Of a stretch of 5,057 nucleotides of DNA, positions 4,690-5,057 are shown one piece after another (the first letter of the stretch is position 1; each line of letters opens with the position of its first letter). The DNA lies in assembly GCA_015522955.1 (NCBI GenBank), contig WALG01000034.1:1-5057 (forward strand), written 5' to 3'. A program made the position numbers and the translations under genes. This DNA is from DHVE2 group archaeon (lineage in GTDB: Archaea; Thermoplasmatota; Thermoplasmata; Thermoplasmatales; Aciduliprofundaceae). The notes beneath the pieces were generated by a model. It did not search any database. It was not told the origin of the DNA and saw only the letters and a program-made list of their open reading frames with translations.

Positions 4690-5057
4690 TTAACGAAGTT
4701 GCGGAGTTGATTTCCTGAGTTCGTACAGTGAGCCACGATGCAAATGTCCCATGGCTGAATTTTTACTTTTTTCCATATCCTCTCGAATTTTGGTCATCAT
4801 GTTTATCCCATCTCTGAGAAGTAAAGACAGCCCACGTGATAAAACAGCATTGTTCTCTTTATCCTTTTCAATTCCTCTTAAAAATGCTGTAACCAGTTGA
4901 GCATTGAGTTCCACCCCGGAAAATAGTTCATGCTCTTGAAAATGCTGAGTGTAGAGTTCATCTAGCATATAGGCGTACTCCTTTATAGATTCATCTATTT
5001 CGTTAGAAATTTTAAGTTTCTCCACTCCCGCCTTTAGATTCCATAACCTTGCCTCTG
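4690..5057 (-). CDS. Helical protein of unknown function, C-terminal part (5' end off window)
   Basis: I do not recognise this protein. The frame is open to the right edge, giving about 121 visible codons. A GTG at 5025 could be read as a start, but it lacks a Shine-Dalgarno sequence and the preceding codons (EARLWNLKAGV) continue as a plausible helix, so the gene more likely begins outside the window. The visible part is charged and predicted almost wholly helical: an acidic segment (ISNEIDESIKEYAYMLDELY), a central leucine-rich helix pair (about 4810-4920), and a basic end (HRGSLYELRKSTPQLR). No cysteine pairs, membrane segment or catalytic motif are seen. It may be a coiled-coil or helical-bundle partner protein. 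The stop lies 112 nt upstream of the helicase start on the same strand, so the two could be partly co-transcribed, although the helicase has its own TATA candidate. Confidence 0.7.
   Translation of the reverse strand, partial: EARLWNLKAGVEKLKISNEIDESIKEYAYMLDELYTQHFQEHELFSGVELNAQLVTAFLRGIEKDKENNAVLSRGLSLLLRDGINMMTKIREDMEKSKNSAMGHLHRGSLYELRKSTPQLR

Noticed and set aside
3558..4710. Plus-strand frames of up to 119 codons opposite the helicase
   Set aside because: They are shadows of the helicase, whose complete motif set shows that the minus strand is coding.
5023..5044. GTG at 5025 or ATG at 5044 as the start of the right-edge gene
   Set aside because: The GTG has no Shine-Dalgarno sequence and its frame continues upstream as a plausible helix. 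The ATG is in another frame and meets a stop after ten codons.
1..5057. CRISPR array, insertion sequence, tRNA/rRNA gene or defence island
   Set aside because: I found no regularly spaced repeats, transposase motifs, terminal inverted repeats, tRNA-like folds or defence-type domains. The only tandem repeat is coding (2109-2273).

Overview
The window looks like thermophilic archaeal chromosome, probably euryarchaeal. Four points support this. The left edge carries an archaeal clamp-loader large subunit (RfcL). Several start codons sit 22-25 nt downstream of a TATA element, as in leaderless archaeal transcripts. Arginine and isoleucine are often written AGA/AGG and ATA in AT-rich DNA, and genes are short and closely packed. 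A Thermoplasmatota/Aciduliprofundum-like host is my best guess, but only from general gene style and it is not proven.

Layout from left to right. Positions 1-771 (minus) hold the N-terminal 257 codons of rfcL; its 3' end lies off the left edge. A likely 37-codon gene for an acidic, lysine-rich peptide (835-948, minus) lies just upstream of it. A divergent promoter region (949-1093) separates this from a plus-strand two-gene operon: a short NfeD-type membrane protein (1094-1540) and, after a 1-nt gap, a slipin/stomatin-type SPFH protein (1542-2645), followed by a T-rich terminator. Next is an 82-residue orphan gene (2704-2952, plus), which overlaps tail-to-tail with a 75-residue zinc-ribbon protein (2946-3173, minus). 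Upstream of that, also on minus, is a 454-residue DEAD-box RNA helicase with a DbpA-like C-terminal RNA-binding domain (3213-4577). The right edge holds an unrecognised helical protein (4690-5057, minus) whose 5' end is outside the window.

Functionally the window mixes information processing (RfcL, helicase, perhaps the zinc ribbon) with a membrane-scaffold module (NfeD-slipin). NfeD and slipin are a known partner pair and are almost certainly co-transcribed. The other genes appear to have their own promoters.

I see no mobile element, CRISPR array, tRNA, rRNA or clearly new multi-gene system. The most interesting signal is the helicase leader. It carries nested inverted repeats and a hairpin over the Shine-Dalgarno sequence, and the two share one arm, so they look mutually exclusive, as in a translational switch. 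Other points of interest are the small peptide gene beside rfcL, five exact-length hendecad repeats in the slipin, and the convergent pair of small unknown genes.
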